The notes: generated from the sequence alone by a model not told the origin. DNA of 64,000 bases from Thaumasiovibrio occultus (GCA_019703815.1 AP023052.1:124001-188000), one strand, 5' to 3'; positions 1 through 10,340 are shown, counted from the stretch's first letter. Numbers and translations are program-made.

Positions 1-723
1 GGCGCGACGGAAATCCAAGCGGTAACCCGTGCGTTTAACTATATGTCACAAGGGATCAAGCAACTAGAAGAAGATCGCGCTCTGCTGCTGGCGGGGGTCA
101 GCCACGATATTCGCACTCCGCTGACGCGGATCCGATTGGCGACGGAAATGATGTCGGAAGAGGACGCTTACCTTGCCGATAGCATCATTAAAGACACCGA
201 AGAGTGTAACGAAATCATCAGCCAGTTTATGGCCTATCTGCGCGCGACAACCGAGCACAATATCAAGCCGGTTGACATGAATGTAGTCCTCAACGAAGTG
301 GCGGAGCTAGAGCAAAACGCGACAGAGGAAGACATTGAGCTGATTGTCGACAGCCCAGTGCTGCCCGATGGGGTTAAAGGTGATTCGGTGGCGATCAAAC
401 GCTGCATTACCAACTTGGTGGTGAATGCCAAACGCTATGGCGAAGGCTGGGTGCGCTTAACCGCAGGGGTGAGTGTCGATCGTAAAAAGCTGTGGGTCTG
501 CGTGGAAGATAACGGTCCGGGCATTCCGAAAGAGCTAGTGACGAAGATGTTCCAGCCGCTGACTCGCGGTGATGATGCGCGCGGTAAAGCCAGCGAAGGC
601 ACGGGGCTTGGGTTGGCCATTGTGAAACGCACCATGGATCAGCACGAAGGCACCATTGATGTCAGTAACCGTATTGAGGGCGGCTTGCGAGTCCAGATCA
701 ACTTGCCGCTAAAGAAGCGTTGA
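1..723 (+). CDS. envZ: Osmosensor histidine kinase EnvZ, C-terminal part (cut by window edge)
   Basis: The reading frame is open from base 1, so the sensor domain, the membrane segments and most of the HAMP linker lie outside the window. The visible 240 residues hold the end of the linker, the dimerisation/phosphoacceptor helix with the H-box ([14 protein letters not shown]), then the ATPase domain with an N-box ([12 protein letters not shown]), a G1 box (DNGPGIP) and a G2 box ([11 protein letters not shown]). EnvZ phosphorylates and dephosphorylates OmpR to set porin expression with osmolarity. The H-box sequence and the position next to recG, as in Vibrio, favour EnvZ over other HAMP kinases; ompR would lie just upstream, outside the window. 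A strong terminator follows the gene. Confidence 0.9.
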   Translation, partial: GATEIQAVTRAFNYMSQGIKQLEEDRALLLAGVSHDIRTPLTRIRLATEMMSEEDAYLADSIIKDTEECNEIISQFMAYLRATTEHNIKPVDMNVVLNEVAELEQNATEEDIELIVDSPVLPDGVKGDSVAIKRCITNLVVNAKRYGEGWVRLTAGVSVDRKKLWVCVEDNGPGIPKELVTKMFQPLTRGDDARGKASEGTGLGLAIVKRTMDQHEGTIDVSNRIEGGLRVQINLPLKKR

Positions 724-829
724 GCGGATCCGGTACAGCGTTAGGGGCTTTTAGATCATAGGAGCCCCTAAGCTCAAAAAGCTGCACCGCCGTGCAATAA
801 GGTGACGTGTATCGCCGAGAGAGGAAAAA

Positions 830-858
830 GTAATGGCTGCGAGGTGCAGCCATTTTTT
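830..858 (+). terminator. Intrinsic terminator between convergent envZ and recG
   Basis: A perfect 9-bp stem, AATGGCTGC (832-840) with GCAGCCATT (846-854), has a 5-nt loop and runs straight into a T tract on the plus strand. A second 9-bp inverted repeat with no T tract (TTAGGGGCT 741-749 / AGCCCCTAA 763-771) lies closer to the envZ stop. Confidence 0.8.
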
Positions 859-937
859 GTGCAGTCTTTCTAGAATGCGTTGTTTCTATTTTCTGTAGAC
901 AGCAACTTATCGAAATAGCAGCGTAATCAAGCCAGCG

Positions 938-3007
938 TTACGCGTTGGAATAATTTTCTCGCTGTCCGAGCCAGCGCAAAATGATCGCTTCGCCGTTGGG
1001 GCGGTGATGCTGCCAAATATGGCTCGCCAGTTTTTGCACTTCAGGGATCAGGTGCTGATCGCGTACCAAATCGGCCACTTTAAAGTCGGCAAGGCCGGTC
1101 TGTTTGGTGCCAAGCAACTCTCCCGGGCCGCGAATTTCCAAGTCGCGCTGGGCAATCACAAAGCCATCGTTACTTTCGCGCAGTACCCCTAGGCGTTTTT
1201 GTGCGGTTTTCGACAGCGGCGCTTTGAACAATAACACACAGTGACTGGCCACCGAGCCTCGACCCACCCGGCCGCGCAGCTGGTGGAGCTGGGCAAGACC
1301 TAAACGCTCTGGGTTTTCGATGATCATCAAGCTGGCATTGGGCACATCTACCCCCACCTCGATCACCGTGGTCGCAACCAACAGATGCAATTCACCGGCT
1401 TTGAATTGCGCCATAATGGCTTGTTTTTCCGCAGGCTTCATCCGGCCATGCACCAAGCCAATTTTTAGCTCAGGTAACAGTGCGGCCAGCTCGTCAGCGG
1501 TATCCGATGCCGCTTGGGCCTCAAGCACTTCGGACTCATCAATCAAGGTACACACCCAATAGGCTTGGCGACCTTCATCCAAACATGCGGCGCGCACGCG
1601 ATCGATAATATCTTTGCGTCGCGTGTCGGGCACTGCCACGGTTTGGATCGGGGTACGTCCCGGTGGAAGCTCATCAATCACTGAGGTGTCGAGATCGGCG
1701 TACGCGGTCATCGCCAACGTACGCGGGATCGGGGTCGCTGTCATGATCAGCTGATGCGGAAAACCGCCAGCACCCGCGCCTTTTTCTCGCAGCTCTAAGC
1801 GCTGGCCGACACCAAAGCGGTGCTGCTCATCAATGATCACCAAGGCGAGGTTATTGAACACCACTTGCTCTTGGAACAGGGCATGGGTACCGACCACCAT
1901 TTTGACCTCACCGGTGCGGATTTTTTCCAGCTCGGCTTCACGGGCTTTGCCTTTGAGTTTGCCCGCTAACCAGCCGACTTGAATATCCAGCGGATTGAGC
2001 CAGTTGGCAAAGTTGATGGCGTGTTGCTCGGCCAGCAGTTCAGTCGGGGCCATTAATGCCACTTGGTAGCCTTGCTCGATGGCAGTCACCGCCGCCAGTG
2101 CCGCGACTAAGGTTTTGCCTGAGCCCACATCGCCTTGCACTAAACGCATCATCGGGTGCGGCGCGGCAAGATCGGTTTCGATATCACCTACCACGCGCTG
2201 CTGCGCCCCGGTTGGGGTGAAGGGTAAGGCTTCGAGCAGGCGCGGTTTGAGATCGCAAGAGGCGGGCAGGGCGATGGCACTGTCTTGTTTGCCTTTGCTA
2301 CGTACCGCAAGCATCGACAGGTTTTGCGCCAGTAATTCTTCAATGATCAAACGCTGCTGCGCGGGATGCTTACCGCTGTCGAGTAGCTCTAGTGAGATAT
2401 CGGGCGTTGGGCGATGCAGGGTGCGCAACGCATGGTTGAGCGACACTTGGCGATTGTAGAGCCCTTCTGGCAGAAGCTCTTGCACGGCACTTTTTTCGAG
2501 CAGCGCCAAGGCTTGATCGGTCAGGTTACGCAGCGTTTGTTGACGCAGGCCGTCGGTGGTTGGGTAGACCGGCGTCAGGGTTTCTTCAAGCTGCAACTCG
2601 GTTGGCTCACTGAACACACGGTATTCCGGGTGAATGATTTCGACCCCGTATTGGCCGCGTTTGATTTCGCCGTACGCTTTGACTTGGCGACCTTGGGCGA
2701 AGCTGTTTTTCATGGCGGCGGTAAAATTGAAAAAGCGCAGCGTTAGGGTGCCGTTACCATCGGTGATCCGGACGGTTAACATGCGGCGGCGGCCCATGCT
2801 GATCTGGCTGTCGACCACCTCACCGGCGACCGTAATATGTTGCCCCGGTAACACGCCCGCGATCGGACAGATGCGCGTGCGATCTTCATAGCGTAGTGGC
2901 AGGTGGAATAAGAGATCCTGAACCGTGAAGATACCAATACGGTGCAGTTTTTCAGCGACCTTGGCACCAACACCACTTAAGCTGGTGAGATCAACGGCGT
3001 TCAGCAT
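938..3007 (-). CDS. recG: ATP-dependent DNA helicase RecG
   Basis: RecG remodels stalled replication forks and branch-migrates Holliday junctions. The 689-residue protein matches the usual length (~693). It has an N-terminal OB-fold wedge domain, a Walker A motif (GDVGSGKT, about residue 290), a Walker B/DEQH box (IIDEQHRFG), motif III (MTATPIPRTLAMT) and the helicase C-lobe motifs VIEVGVDVPNAS and QLRGRVGRG. The start is an ATG with MLNAVDLTSL, normal for the family. It lies downstream of trmH and spoT in transcription order, but the 0.9 kb repeat array separates it from trmH, so it probably has its own promoter. Confidence 0.97.
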   Translation of the reverse strand: MLNAVDLTSLSGVGAKVAEKLHRIGIFTVQDLLFHLPLRYEDRTRICPIAGVLPGQHITVAGEVVDSQISMGRRRMLTVRITDGNGTLTLRFFNFTAAMKNSFAQGRQVKAYGEIKRGQYGVEIIHPEYRVFSEPTELQLEETLTPVYPTTDGLRQQTLRNLTDQALALLEKSAVQELLPEGLYNRQVSLNHALRTLHRPTPDISLELLDSGKHPAQQRLIIEELLAQNLSMLAVRSKGKQDSAIALPASCDLKPRLLEALPFTPTGAQQRVVGDIETDLAAPHPMMRLVQGDVGSGKTLVAALAAVTAIEQGYQVALMAPTELLAEQHAINFANWLNPLDIQVGWLAGKLKGKAREAELEKIRTGEVKMVVGTHALFQEQVVFNNLALVIIDEQHRFGVGQRLELREKGAGAGGFPHQLIMTATPIPRTLAMTAYADLDTSVIDELPPGRTPIQTVAVPDTRRKDIIDRVRAACLDEGRQAYWVCTLIDESEVLEAQAASDTADELAALLPELKIGLVHGRMKPAEKQAIMAQFKAGELHLLVATTVIEVGVDVPNASLMIIENPERLGLAQLHQLRGRVGRGSVASHCVLLFKAPLSKTAQKRLGVLRESNDGFVIAQRDLEIRGPGELLGTKQTGLADFKVADLVRDQHLIPEVQKLASHIWQHHRPNGEAIILRWLGQRENYSNA

Positions 3008-3189
3008 GTGCGCTCCAGAAATTTGCAGGATATGCGTTCAATATACTGGATGGCTATACAGTTCGTAAAGTCAGGCTCGGTGAATATTGCGTTGTTCCGT
3101 CGCTGAGTGGCGATATTTGACGAAAATCGCAAACCAAAGCCTGCGGGCAGAGAAATAAGGCGGGAAGGTAGCAAGTGGAGAAGTAAATT

Positions 3190-3832
3190 TTGTTTCCGTT
3201 GTTCGCCAAGCGAACAGGATTTAGAAGTTTGGCTCGTTGCGCGCGACCTGAATTTTCGGCTGACGACCTTCAAATAGCAATCTTACGATTCAACGCAGCT
3301 AGAGGTATGAGACAGAATTCTGGCTTTCGTTGTTCGCCAGGCGAACAAGATTTGGAATCTTGGCTCGTTGCGCGAGATCTGAATTTCTGGCTGGTGACCA
3401 TCAAATAGTAATCGAGCGATTCAATACAGCTAGCGGTATATGACAGAAATTTGTTTCCGTTGTTCGCCAGGCGAACAGGATTTAGAAGTTTGGCTCGTTG
3501 CGCGCGACCTGAATTTCCGGCTGACGACCTTCAAATAGCAATCTTACGATTCAACGCAGCTAGAGGTATGAGCCAGAATTCTGGCTTTCGTTGTTCGCCA
3601 GGAGAACAAGATTTGGAATCTTGGCTCGTTGCGCGAGATCTGAATTTCTGGCTGGCGACCATCAAATAGTAATCGAGCGATTCAATACAGCTAGCGGTAT
3701 ATGACAGAAATTTGTTTCCGTTGTTCGCCAGGCGAACAGGATTTAGAAGTTTGGCTCGTTGCGCGCGATCTGAATTTCCGGCAGACGACCTTCAAATAGC
3801 AATCGAACGATTCAACGCAGCTAAAAGCGGAG
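3190..3832. repeat. Array of five ~130-bp intergenic repeats with a palindromic core
   Basis: Five near-identical units have hairpin cores (GTTCGCC-A-GGCGAAC or one-base variants) at 3201-3215, 3332-3346, 3462-3476, 3593-3607 and 3723-3737, spaced 130 or 131 bp apart. Units 1, 3 and 5 share one variant (TTTCCG before the core, TTTAGAAGTTTGG after) and units 2 and 4 another (CTTTCG before, TTTGGAATCTTGG after). The larger period is therefore about 261 bp, as if a two-unit block had been duplicated. Each unit continues through GGCTCGTTGCGCG and a tail ending in CAACGCAGCTAG or CAATACAGCTAG. The short open frames here are by-products of the repeat, with no ribosome site or protein-like character. 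No gene is supported between recG and trmH. Confidence 0.9.
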
Positions 3833-3922
3833 AAATAAACAAAACGGCGAGATAACCACGATAGGCAAACCAAGACATGGAAAGCGAAGGCAAGCAGAGT
3901 GTCCCCACTTGCCCATGTGCGA

Positions 3923-4615
3923 TTAGCGTTTACCAGCTTGCATCGCGGCCCACCATGCCTCGTCGGCAATGATCTCGCCTTCTTCACCAAGCGGCGGGTA
4001 GGGCAGGCTTTTGCGTTTAGCCACTTTGGCCAGTACCGGATGGCCGCGCTCAAACAGGGTGCGATGAATCTCCTCGGCGGGGATCGCGCTAATGTCGCGA
4101 TCGTACATCCCAGCCAACTCGCGCTGACGTTGCGCTTCATACAAAATTAACGCACTGGCGACCGAGACATTGAGCGATTGCACCATACCGACCATAGGAA
4201 TGACGATATCGTGATCGGCCAGTGACAAGGCGTGCTGGGAGATCCCTTGTTTTTCATTGCCTAAGATCACCACCGTCGGTTTGGTGTAATCAATTTGGCG
4301 AAAATCGACCGCCCTATCGGAGAGATTTGTCGCCAGCACTTGCATCCCTTCGGCTTTGAAGTGGGAGACCGCATCATCAATGGTGTCGTGTGTATCAACA
4401 TGAACCCAGTTACGAGAGCCCGCCGAGGTATTGGCGAGTGTCCGCATCTCTTTGGTCGGCCACACTGCGTGCACTCGATGCAGGCCAACGGCGTCGGCGC
4501 TGCGAATGATCGCGGAAACGTTATTTGGTTTGTGGACTTCTTCCATACACACGGTCAGATCAGTTTGACGAGCGCGAAGGACTTGTTGGATGCGGGCAAA
4601 ACGTTCTGGGGACAT
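3923..4615 (-). CDS. trmH: tRNA (guanosine(18)-2'-O)-methyltransferase TrmH
   Basis: TrmH 2'-O-methylates G18 in the D-loop of tRNAs using S-adenosylmethionine. The 230-residue protein is full length and carries the three SPOUT knot motifs: NVSAIIRSADAVG with the catalytic arginine (about residue 40), VILGNEKQGIS (about 136) and IPMVGMVQSLNVSVASAL (about 158). It follows spoT with a 42-bp gap on the same strand, the usual enterobacterial and Vibrio order, and is probably in the rpoZ-spoT transcription unit. The start ATG has a GAGAG ribosome site just upstream. Confidence 0.95.
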   Translation of the reverse strand: MSPERFARIQQVLRARQTDLTVCMEEVHKPNNVSAIIRSADAVGLHRVHAVWPTKEMRTLANTSAGSRNWVHVDTHDTIDDAVSHFKAEGMQVLATNLSDRAVDFRQIDYTKPTVVILGNEKQGISQHALSLADHDIVIPMVGMVQSLNVSVASALILYEAQRQRELAGMYDRDISAIPAEEIHRTLFERGHPVLAKVAKRKSLPYPPLGEEGEIIADEAWWAAMQAGKR

Positions 4616-4657
4616 GGGAACTCTCGTTACGACAACGCCCGCTGAGCGGGCGTTGAA

Positions 4658-6760
4658 TTAGTTGCGTAGTCTGGATACCTTGACCACATTCGGCATAACC
4701 CGGATGCGGCGCATGATGTTGGCGAGGTGGATCCGATCTTTGGTCGTGAGGCGAACCTTCACGATATACAAACGGCCATCCTTCTCTTCGGTAGTCAAAC
4801 CATGAATGTTCGAGCCTGTGGCGGAAATGGTGTTGGTGAGATCGGCCAGCGCGCCTTGGTGATTGTTCACATCAATACGCAGCTCGGTGGTGAACTCTTG
4901 CTCCACCTCGTCACTCCATTCCACCGCCATGTACTTGTCGGTCTCGATTTGATAACCACGGACGTTGGCACATTCTTCACGGTGGATCACTAGGCCGCGG
5001 CCTGGGCTGACGTGACCGACAATCGGATCGCCCTTAATAGGATGACAACAATTGGCGAAGGTCAGCAAAATACCATCGGCACCACGGATCGGCAGGCAGT
5101 TCTCTTGATCGTAAGTCAGCTCATCAGCGCTGCCGAGCAAGCGACGGGCGATCACGATACTCATCGATTCACCCAAACCAATGGAGGCGAGCAAATCATC
5201 GAGCGATTCCAATTTCAGATCGTTTAGCACCACAGTGAGATTGTCAGGATTGACCTCTTCAATCTTCACTTCACCTAGCGCGTGCTTGAGCAAGCGACGA
5301 CCCAGATGGACCGACTCTTCGCGGCGCATGGTTTTCAGCACTTGGCGGATCTTGGCGCGTGCACGCGATGTCACCACATAGTTGAGCCATGCGGCGTTAG
5401 GGCGCGCGCCCGGTGCGATAATGATATCGATGGTTTGGCCGTTTTTCAGCGGCTTGCTCAGTGGGTACGGGTTGCGATCGACACGGCAACCAACACAGGC
5501 ATTACCGATATCGGTATGCACGGCGTAGGCAAAATCGACAGCGGTCGCGCCAACCGGCAATTCCACAATCCGGCCTTTGGGCGTAAACACGAACAGTTCA
5601 TCTGGGAACAGATCCGATTTCACGCTTTCAATAAATTCGAGGGTGTTACCGGCACTTTGTTGCAGCTCGAGCAGGCTTTGCATCCAACGCTGCGCTTTGA
5701 CTTGTGCGGTGGTGCCGCCACGTTCACCGTCAGCTTTGTATGCCCAGTGCGCTGCGACACCGCGGTCAGCCATTTGATCCATCTCTTCAGTACGGATCTG
5801 CACTTCTACCGGCACGCCGTGAGGGCCAACCATGGAGGTGTGTAGCGACTGATAACCATTGGCTTTCGGTACCGCGATATAGTCTTTCATGCGGCCCGGG
5901 CGAGGTTTGTACAGGTTGTGTACCAGACCCAGCACGCGATAACTGGTATCGAGCGTGTCAACAATCACGCGGAAGGCATAGATATCCATGATCGAGTGGA
6001 AACGCTGCTCTTTACTCTTCATCTTGTTGTAGATGGAGTAGAGGTTTTTCTCGCGGCCAATCACTCGACCTTGAATGCCAGAATCAAGCATTCGGCCTTC
6101 AATTTCGCTGTGGATTTTGTTGATCATCTCTTTGCGGTTACCACGGGCAGCGGCAACCACATCTTTCAACACGCGATAACGTTTGGGGTACAAGGCTTCA
6201 AAGCCTAGCTCTTCGAGCTCAACTTTGATGTTGTGGATACCCAAACGGTGAGCGAGTGGTGAATAAATTTCGAGGGTTTCTTTGGCGATACGACGTTTTT
6301 TGTCGGGGCGAAGCGCGCCCAACGTACGCATGTTGTGCGTGCGGTCAGCCAATTTGATCAAAATGACGCGGATGTCTTGCACCATCGCCATGATCATTTT
6401 GCGGAAGTTTTCCGCTTGGGCTTCTTTGCGATCGCGGAATTTGAGTTTGTCGAGTTTGGAGACCCCATCAACCAGCTCGGCAACGGTTGCGCCAAAGCGA
6501 GCGTCCAAGTCTTCCTTGGTGACTTCGGTATCTTCAATCACGTCATGCAGCAGGGCTGCCATGAGGGTTTCGTGATCGAGGCGCATCTCCGCCAAAATGC
6601 GGGCGACGGCAACCGGGTGGACAATATAAGGCTCTCCGCTAGTGCGGAACTGACCTTCGTGCGCATCTCGAGCCACCAAAAAAGCCTGCCTGAGGACCTC
6701 AAGTTGAGACTCAGGCAGATATTGTGCGGCGACTTCTTTCAGGGTTTCAAACAGTGACAA
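4658..6760 (-). CDS. spoT: Bifunctional (p)ppGpp synthetase/hydrolase SpoT
   Basis: SpoT makes and mainly degrades the stringent-response alarmones ppGpp and pppGpp. The 700 residues match SpoT (~702), and the domains are in the expected order. The N-terminal HD hydrolase has HPVAVA and LLHDVIEDT, which marks an active hydrolase and argues against RelA. The synthetase domain has YIAVPKANGYQSLHT and EVQIRTEEMD, the TGS domain starts at LFVFTPKGRIVELP (about residue 390), and an ACT domain forms the last 75 residues. The stop lies 42 bp before trmH, and rpoZ ends 18 bp before the start, so rpoZ-spoT-trmH look like one operon. Confidence 0.97.
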   Translation of the reverse strand: MSLFETLKEVAAQYLPESQLEVLRQAFLVARDAHEGQFRTSGEPYIVHPVAVARILAEMRLDHETLMAALLHDVIEDTEVTKEDLDARFGATVAELVDGVSKLDKLKFRDRKEAQAENFRKMIMAMVQDIRVILIKLADRTHNMRTLGALRPDKKRRIAKETLEIYSPLAHRLGIHNIKVELEELGFEALYPKRYRVLKDVVAAARGNRKEMINKIHSEIEGRMLDSGIQGRVIGREKNLYSIYNKMKSKEQRFHSIMDIYAFRVIVDTLDTSYRVLGLVHNLYKPRPGRMKDYIAVPKANGYQSLHTSMVGPHGVPVEVQIRTEEMDQMADRGVAAHWAYKADGERGGTTAQVKAQRWMQSLLELQQSAGNTLEFIESVKSDLFPDELFVFTPKGRIVELPVGATAVDFAYAVHTDIGNACVGCRVDRNPYPLSKPLKNGQTIDIIIAPGARPNAAWLNYVVTSRARAKIRQVLKTMRREESVHLGRRLLKHALGEVKIEEVNPDNLTVVLNDLKLESLDDLLASIGLGESMSIVIARRLLGSADELTYDQENCLPIRGADGILLTFANCCHPIKGDPIVGHVSPGRGLVIHREECANVRGYQIETDKYMAVEWSDEVEQEFTTELRIDVNNHQGALADLTNTISATGSNIHGLTTEEKDGRLYIVKVRLTTKDRIHLANIMRRIRVMPNVVKVSRLRN

Positions 6761-6778
6761 ACGACCTGCTTCCTGAGA

Positions 6779-7048
6779 TTAACGACCAGCGATTGAGCTA
6801 ACTGCAGCTAGTTCAGCCGCTTCTTGCTCTTGTTGCTCCTGACGCTCACGCGCATCCAGCACTTCTTTCGTGATCAAACCTTCTTCGATTTCACGAAGGC
6901 TGATAACGGTTGGCTTGTCGTTTTCTTCCGGCACTAGAGAATCCTTGCCACCCGTCTGCATTTGACGAGCGCGACGTGCGGCGACCAGAACTAGGTCGAA
7001 ACGGTTACCAATTTTTTCAACTGCATCTTGAACAGTTACACGTGCCAT
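6779..7048 (-). CDS. rpoZ: RNA polymerase omega subunit
   Basis: Omega helps fold the beta-prime subunit and mediates ppGpp binding to RNA polymerase, in keeping with its place directly before spoT. The 89-residue protein starts [20 protein letters not shown] and has the conserved AARRARQMQ helix and [16 protein letters not shown]. The start ATG follows a GGAGTCCTCG ribosome site. The acidic, glutamine-rich tail (QEQEAAEL) is variable in the family. Confidence 0.97.
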   Translation of the reverse strand: MARVTVQDAVEKIGNRFDLVLVAARRARQMQTGGKDSLVPEENDKPTVISLREIEEGLITKEVLDARERQEQQEQEAAELAAVSSIAGR

Positions 7049-7104
7049 CGAGGACTCCAGTGGTTATCAATTAACGAATTAAGAGGAAAATTGTACAAAA
7101 TTGT

Positions 7105-7749
<645 letters not shown>

Positions 7750-7927
7750 TTAGAAGGGCGCGAAGCGTACCACGATTACGGATCAATTAGAATGTGCATA
7801 TTGATGAATTTTTCGGCTTATTTCAAGTTTAAGCCATGATTGCGCTGCGTGGATCGGCGCAAGTGTGATATGCCCAGTGCGAGATAGGGATATCGGGGTC
7901 AAACCGGTACCGCAGCAGTATTAAATT

Positions 7928-7963
7928 GCCACTCTTTGATCAGCGAAGTGATCGAAGAGTGGC
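7928..7963. repeat. Long imperfect inverted repeat between zntA and gmk
   Basis: GCCACTCTTTGATCA (7928-7942) pairs with TGATCGAAGAGTGGC (7949-7963) over 15 bp with a single wobble and a GCGAAG loop. It lies just after the end of the zntA gene. No T tract follows on either strand, so it could be a processed 3' hairpin, a weak terminator or a protein-binding palindrome. Confidence 0.5.
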
Positions 7964-8010
7964 GAGTCGTTATTCACCAGACGGTGAAAGGGTTAATGAG
8001 TGCAAAGCGC

Positions 8011-10308
8011 TTATTTATCGTGACGCAATAAACGCAGGGCGTTAAGGGTGACCAGCGCGGTGGCACCGCTATCGGCGAGTACCGCCGCCCACAGGCCAGT
8101 GACACCGAGCAAGGTGGTGACAAGGAACAACACTTTGCTACCAATCGCTAAGGTAATGTTTTGGCGAATGATCGCTAAGGCACGGCGCGACAGTTTCACG
8201 GAGCTTGGTAGCAAGGTGATCTTATCTTGGGTCAGGGCGCAGTCGGCGGTTTCCAGTGCCACATCGCTGCCTTCGCCCATCGCAATCCCTACATCCGCCA
8301 GTTTTAGCGCGGGCGCATCGTTGATGCCATCACCGATCATGGCGACGCGGCTTGGCTTGCTATGGGTCTGGGGCTTGCTATGGCTGTGCTGTACGCTTGA
8401 GCCATTGCTTTGCGCTTGCAACGCACTGATCGCACTGGACTTGTCTTCAGGCAGCAACTCGGCGCGGTAATCGATATTGAGCTCTTGGGCCAGTGCTGCG
8501 GCGGCGCGTTGGTTGTCACCGGTGAGCATCACGCAATGTAGCCCCAGTGCTTGCAACTCAGCGACCGTCGCTTTGGCGTCTGGGCGCAAGTTGTCGCGCA
8601 GGGCAATCCAACCGGCGATCTGCTGATTAATGGAAATCACCACCAAGGTGTGGCCTTGCGCTTCTTTATCGGCGATTTGCTCGCGCTGGGTGTTATTCAT
8701 TTGGTCGCGTACATGGCGCGGCGCGCTGATCGCAACGCTCAATCCTTCGATTTCACCTTCAATTCCGACCCCAGCGAGTGTGCGCGATGAGGTGGGCTCA
8801 ATTAGAGCGGCGGTTCGATTCTGCGTGGCTTCACGCACAATGGCAGAAGCCAATGGGTGGGTTGAGCTTTGCTCAAGCGAGGCCGCCAGTTGCAGCAAGC
8901 GCAGTTCGTCACCGTCTTCGGCAAAAATATGGGTGACAGCGGGTTTACCTTCGGTCAGGGTGCCGGTTTTATCAAAGGCGATGGTATCGACATTGCCTAA
9001 CTGCTCTAGTGCCACGCCCCCTTTGATCAAAATGCCAAGGCGAGATGCGCTTGCGAGCGCTGAGGTGATCGCGGCGGGGGTGGAGATCACCAAGGCACAT
9101 GGGCAGGCGATCAGCAGCAGTGTGAGCGCTTTATAAATCCATTCTTGCCAATCACCTTGCAGCAACAGGGGGGGCACCACCGCCACGGCAAGGGCGAGTA
9201 CCATCATGATCGGGGTATAGCGGCGACTAAAGGCATCGATAAAACGCTCGACCGGCGCTTTGCGTTCATCGGCTTCTTCGATCAGTTTAATGATGCGATC
9301 CACCGCGCTAGCACCGGGCTCAGACACCATAGTCAGCTCGACCGGTTGCTCTACCGCCAAGCTGCCCGCAGGTACAGTATCGCCGCGTTGTTGCTCGACC
9401 GGAATCGACTCGCCGGTTAAGGCGCTTTTATCAAATGAGGCCAGCGCTGTGCGTAACTCACCATCCACAGGCAGACGCTCACCGGGCAGGATTTCAATCC
9501 GATCGCCCGGGCGAAGGCTGCTCGCCTCCACGGTTTCTTTGCTGCCATCGGCATTAATGCGGATCGCCGTGTCGGGTACCAATTCCATGAGTTGTTCGAC
9601 CCCTTTGCGCGCGCGTTGTGCGGCGAAGGCTTCGAGGTGTTCACCAATCATAAAGAGCAGCAATACCATGGCCGCTTCGACGGTTTCACCGAGGAACAGG
9701 GCACCAATTGCGGCAACACTCATTAAGGTTTCAATCGAAAACGGTGAGCCGTTTTGAGCTTGTTTCCATGCTTGGCGTGCGATAGGCAACACACCTAACA
9801 GCGTGGCAGCGTAAAACAGCCCTGTCGCAAGGGTGGGTTGGCTCTCTTTTAATAGCGCAGCAACCCCGATCAGAAGGGTGAGAAGCACAATGGGGATATA
9901 GCTGAGAAAGCGAGAAGGGGCGGGCGCGTCCTGCTCTTTGATGGAAAAGCCCAGCTCGTTGATTTGTTCGCGGATGCGCTGCTCAAGATCGCCATTGTCT
10001 TCGGCGCTAATAATTAGCTTTTCGGTGGCGAAGGCGACGCGCGCCTGAGCAACCCCAGTCACTTGGCGGATCGCTTTTTCGACTTTGGCCGCGCAAGCAG
10101 GGCAGTCCATACCTTGGATCACCCAGCTAAATTGCTGCGCGTTTTGAACAGGCGCCGATGGTGTATCGCTCTCGGCTTGGTTTGATCCACAACATGACGA
10201 CTGGCAGCTTGTTGGCTCGTCTGGCACAGGGTCTGTGACCGGTTTAAGTGTTTTTATCACCGGTGTGCTGCCCGGCTTGTCATTTATCGCCGCTGCTTTG
10301 TCATTCAT
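8011..10308 (-). CDS. zntA: P1B-type heavy-metal efflux ATPase (Zn/Cd/Pb), ZntA-like
   Basis: This inner-membrane pump uses ATP to expel Zn(II), Cd(II) or Pb(II). The 765 residues begin with a Cys-rich segment (SCQSSCCGS, about 33-41) and one HMA metal-binding domain with MDCPACAAK. Membrane helices, the CPC motif (LLIACPCALV), the phosphorylation site DKTGTLTEG, the HP motif (THPLASAI), the hinge GDGINDAPAL and the last membrane pair with LADSGATALVTLNALRLL follow. CPC with that final Asp-containing helix is the Zn/Cd/Pb subclass. A His/Ser/Lys-rich stretch (HSHSKPQTHSKPS) sits just before GDGINDAP and looks like an insertion. The start ATG follows GAGGCG. The zinc-sensor gene lies upstream on the same strand. 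Confidence 0.93.
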   Translation of the reverse strand: MNDKAAAINDKPGSTPVIKTLKPVTDPVPDEPTSCQSSCCGSNQAESDTPSAPVQNAQQFSWVIQGMDCPACAAKVEKAIRQVTGVAQARVAFATEKLIISAEDNGDLEQRIREQINELGFSIKEQDAPAPSRFLSYIPIVLLTLLIGVAALLKESQPTLATGLFYAATLLGVLPIARQAWKQAQNGSPFSIETLMSVAAIGALFLGETVEAAMVLLLFMIGEHLEAFAAQRARKGVEQLMELVPDTAIRINADGSKETVEASSLRPGDRIEILPGERLPVDGELRTALASFDKSALTGESIPVEQQRGDTVPAGSLAVEQPVELTMVSEPGASAVDRIIKLIEEADERKAPVERFIDAFSRRYTPIMMVLALAVAVVPPLLLQGDWQEWIYKALTLLLIACPCALVISTPAAITSALASASRLGILIKGGVALEQLGNVDTIAFDKTGTLTEGKPAVTHIFAEDGDELRLLQLAASLEQSSTHPLASAIVREATQNRTAALIEPTSSRTLAGVGIEGEIEGLSVAISAPRHVRDQMNNTQREQIADKEAQGHTLVVISINQQIAGWIALRDNLRPDAKATVAELQALGLHCVMLTGDNQRAAAALAQELNIDYRAELLPEDKSSAISALQAQSNGSSVQHSHSKPQTHSKPSRVAMIGDGINDAPALKLADVGIAMGEGSDVALETADCALTQDKITLLPSSVKLSRRALAIIRQNITLAIGSKVLFLVTTLLGVTGLWAAVLADSGATALVTLNALRLLRHDK

Positions 10309-10340
10309 GATAACGCCTCACATAAATATTGTTTTATATA

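Noticed and set aside
3190-3669. Two near-identical 72-codon frames in the repeat array
   Set aside because: They repeat exactly with the 261-bp period, start in the repeat core and look like no protein. They are by-products of the DNA repeat.
3190-3832. CRISPR array
   Set aside because: Units are ~130 bp and almost identical over their whole length, without short repeats and unique spacers, and no cas gene is near.
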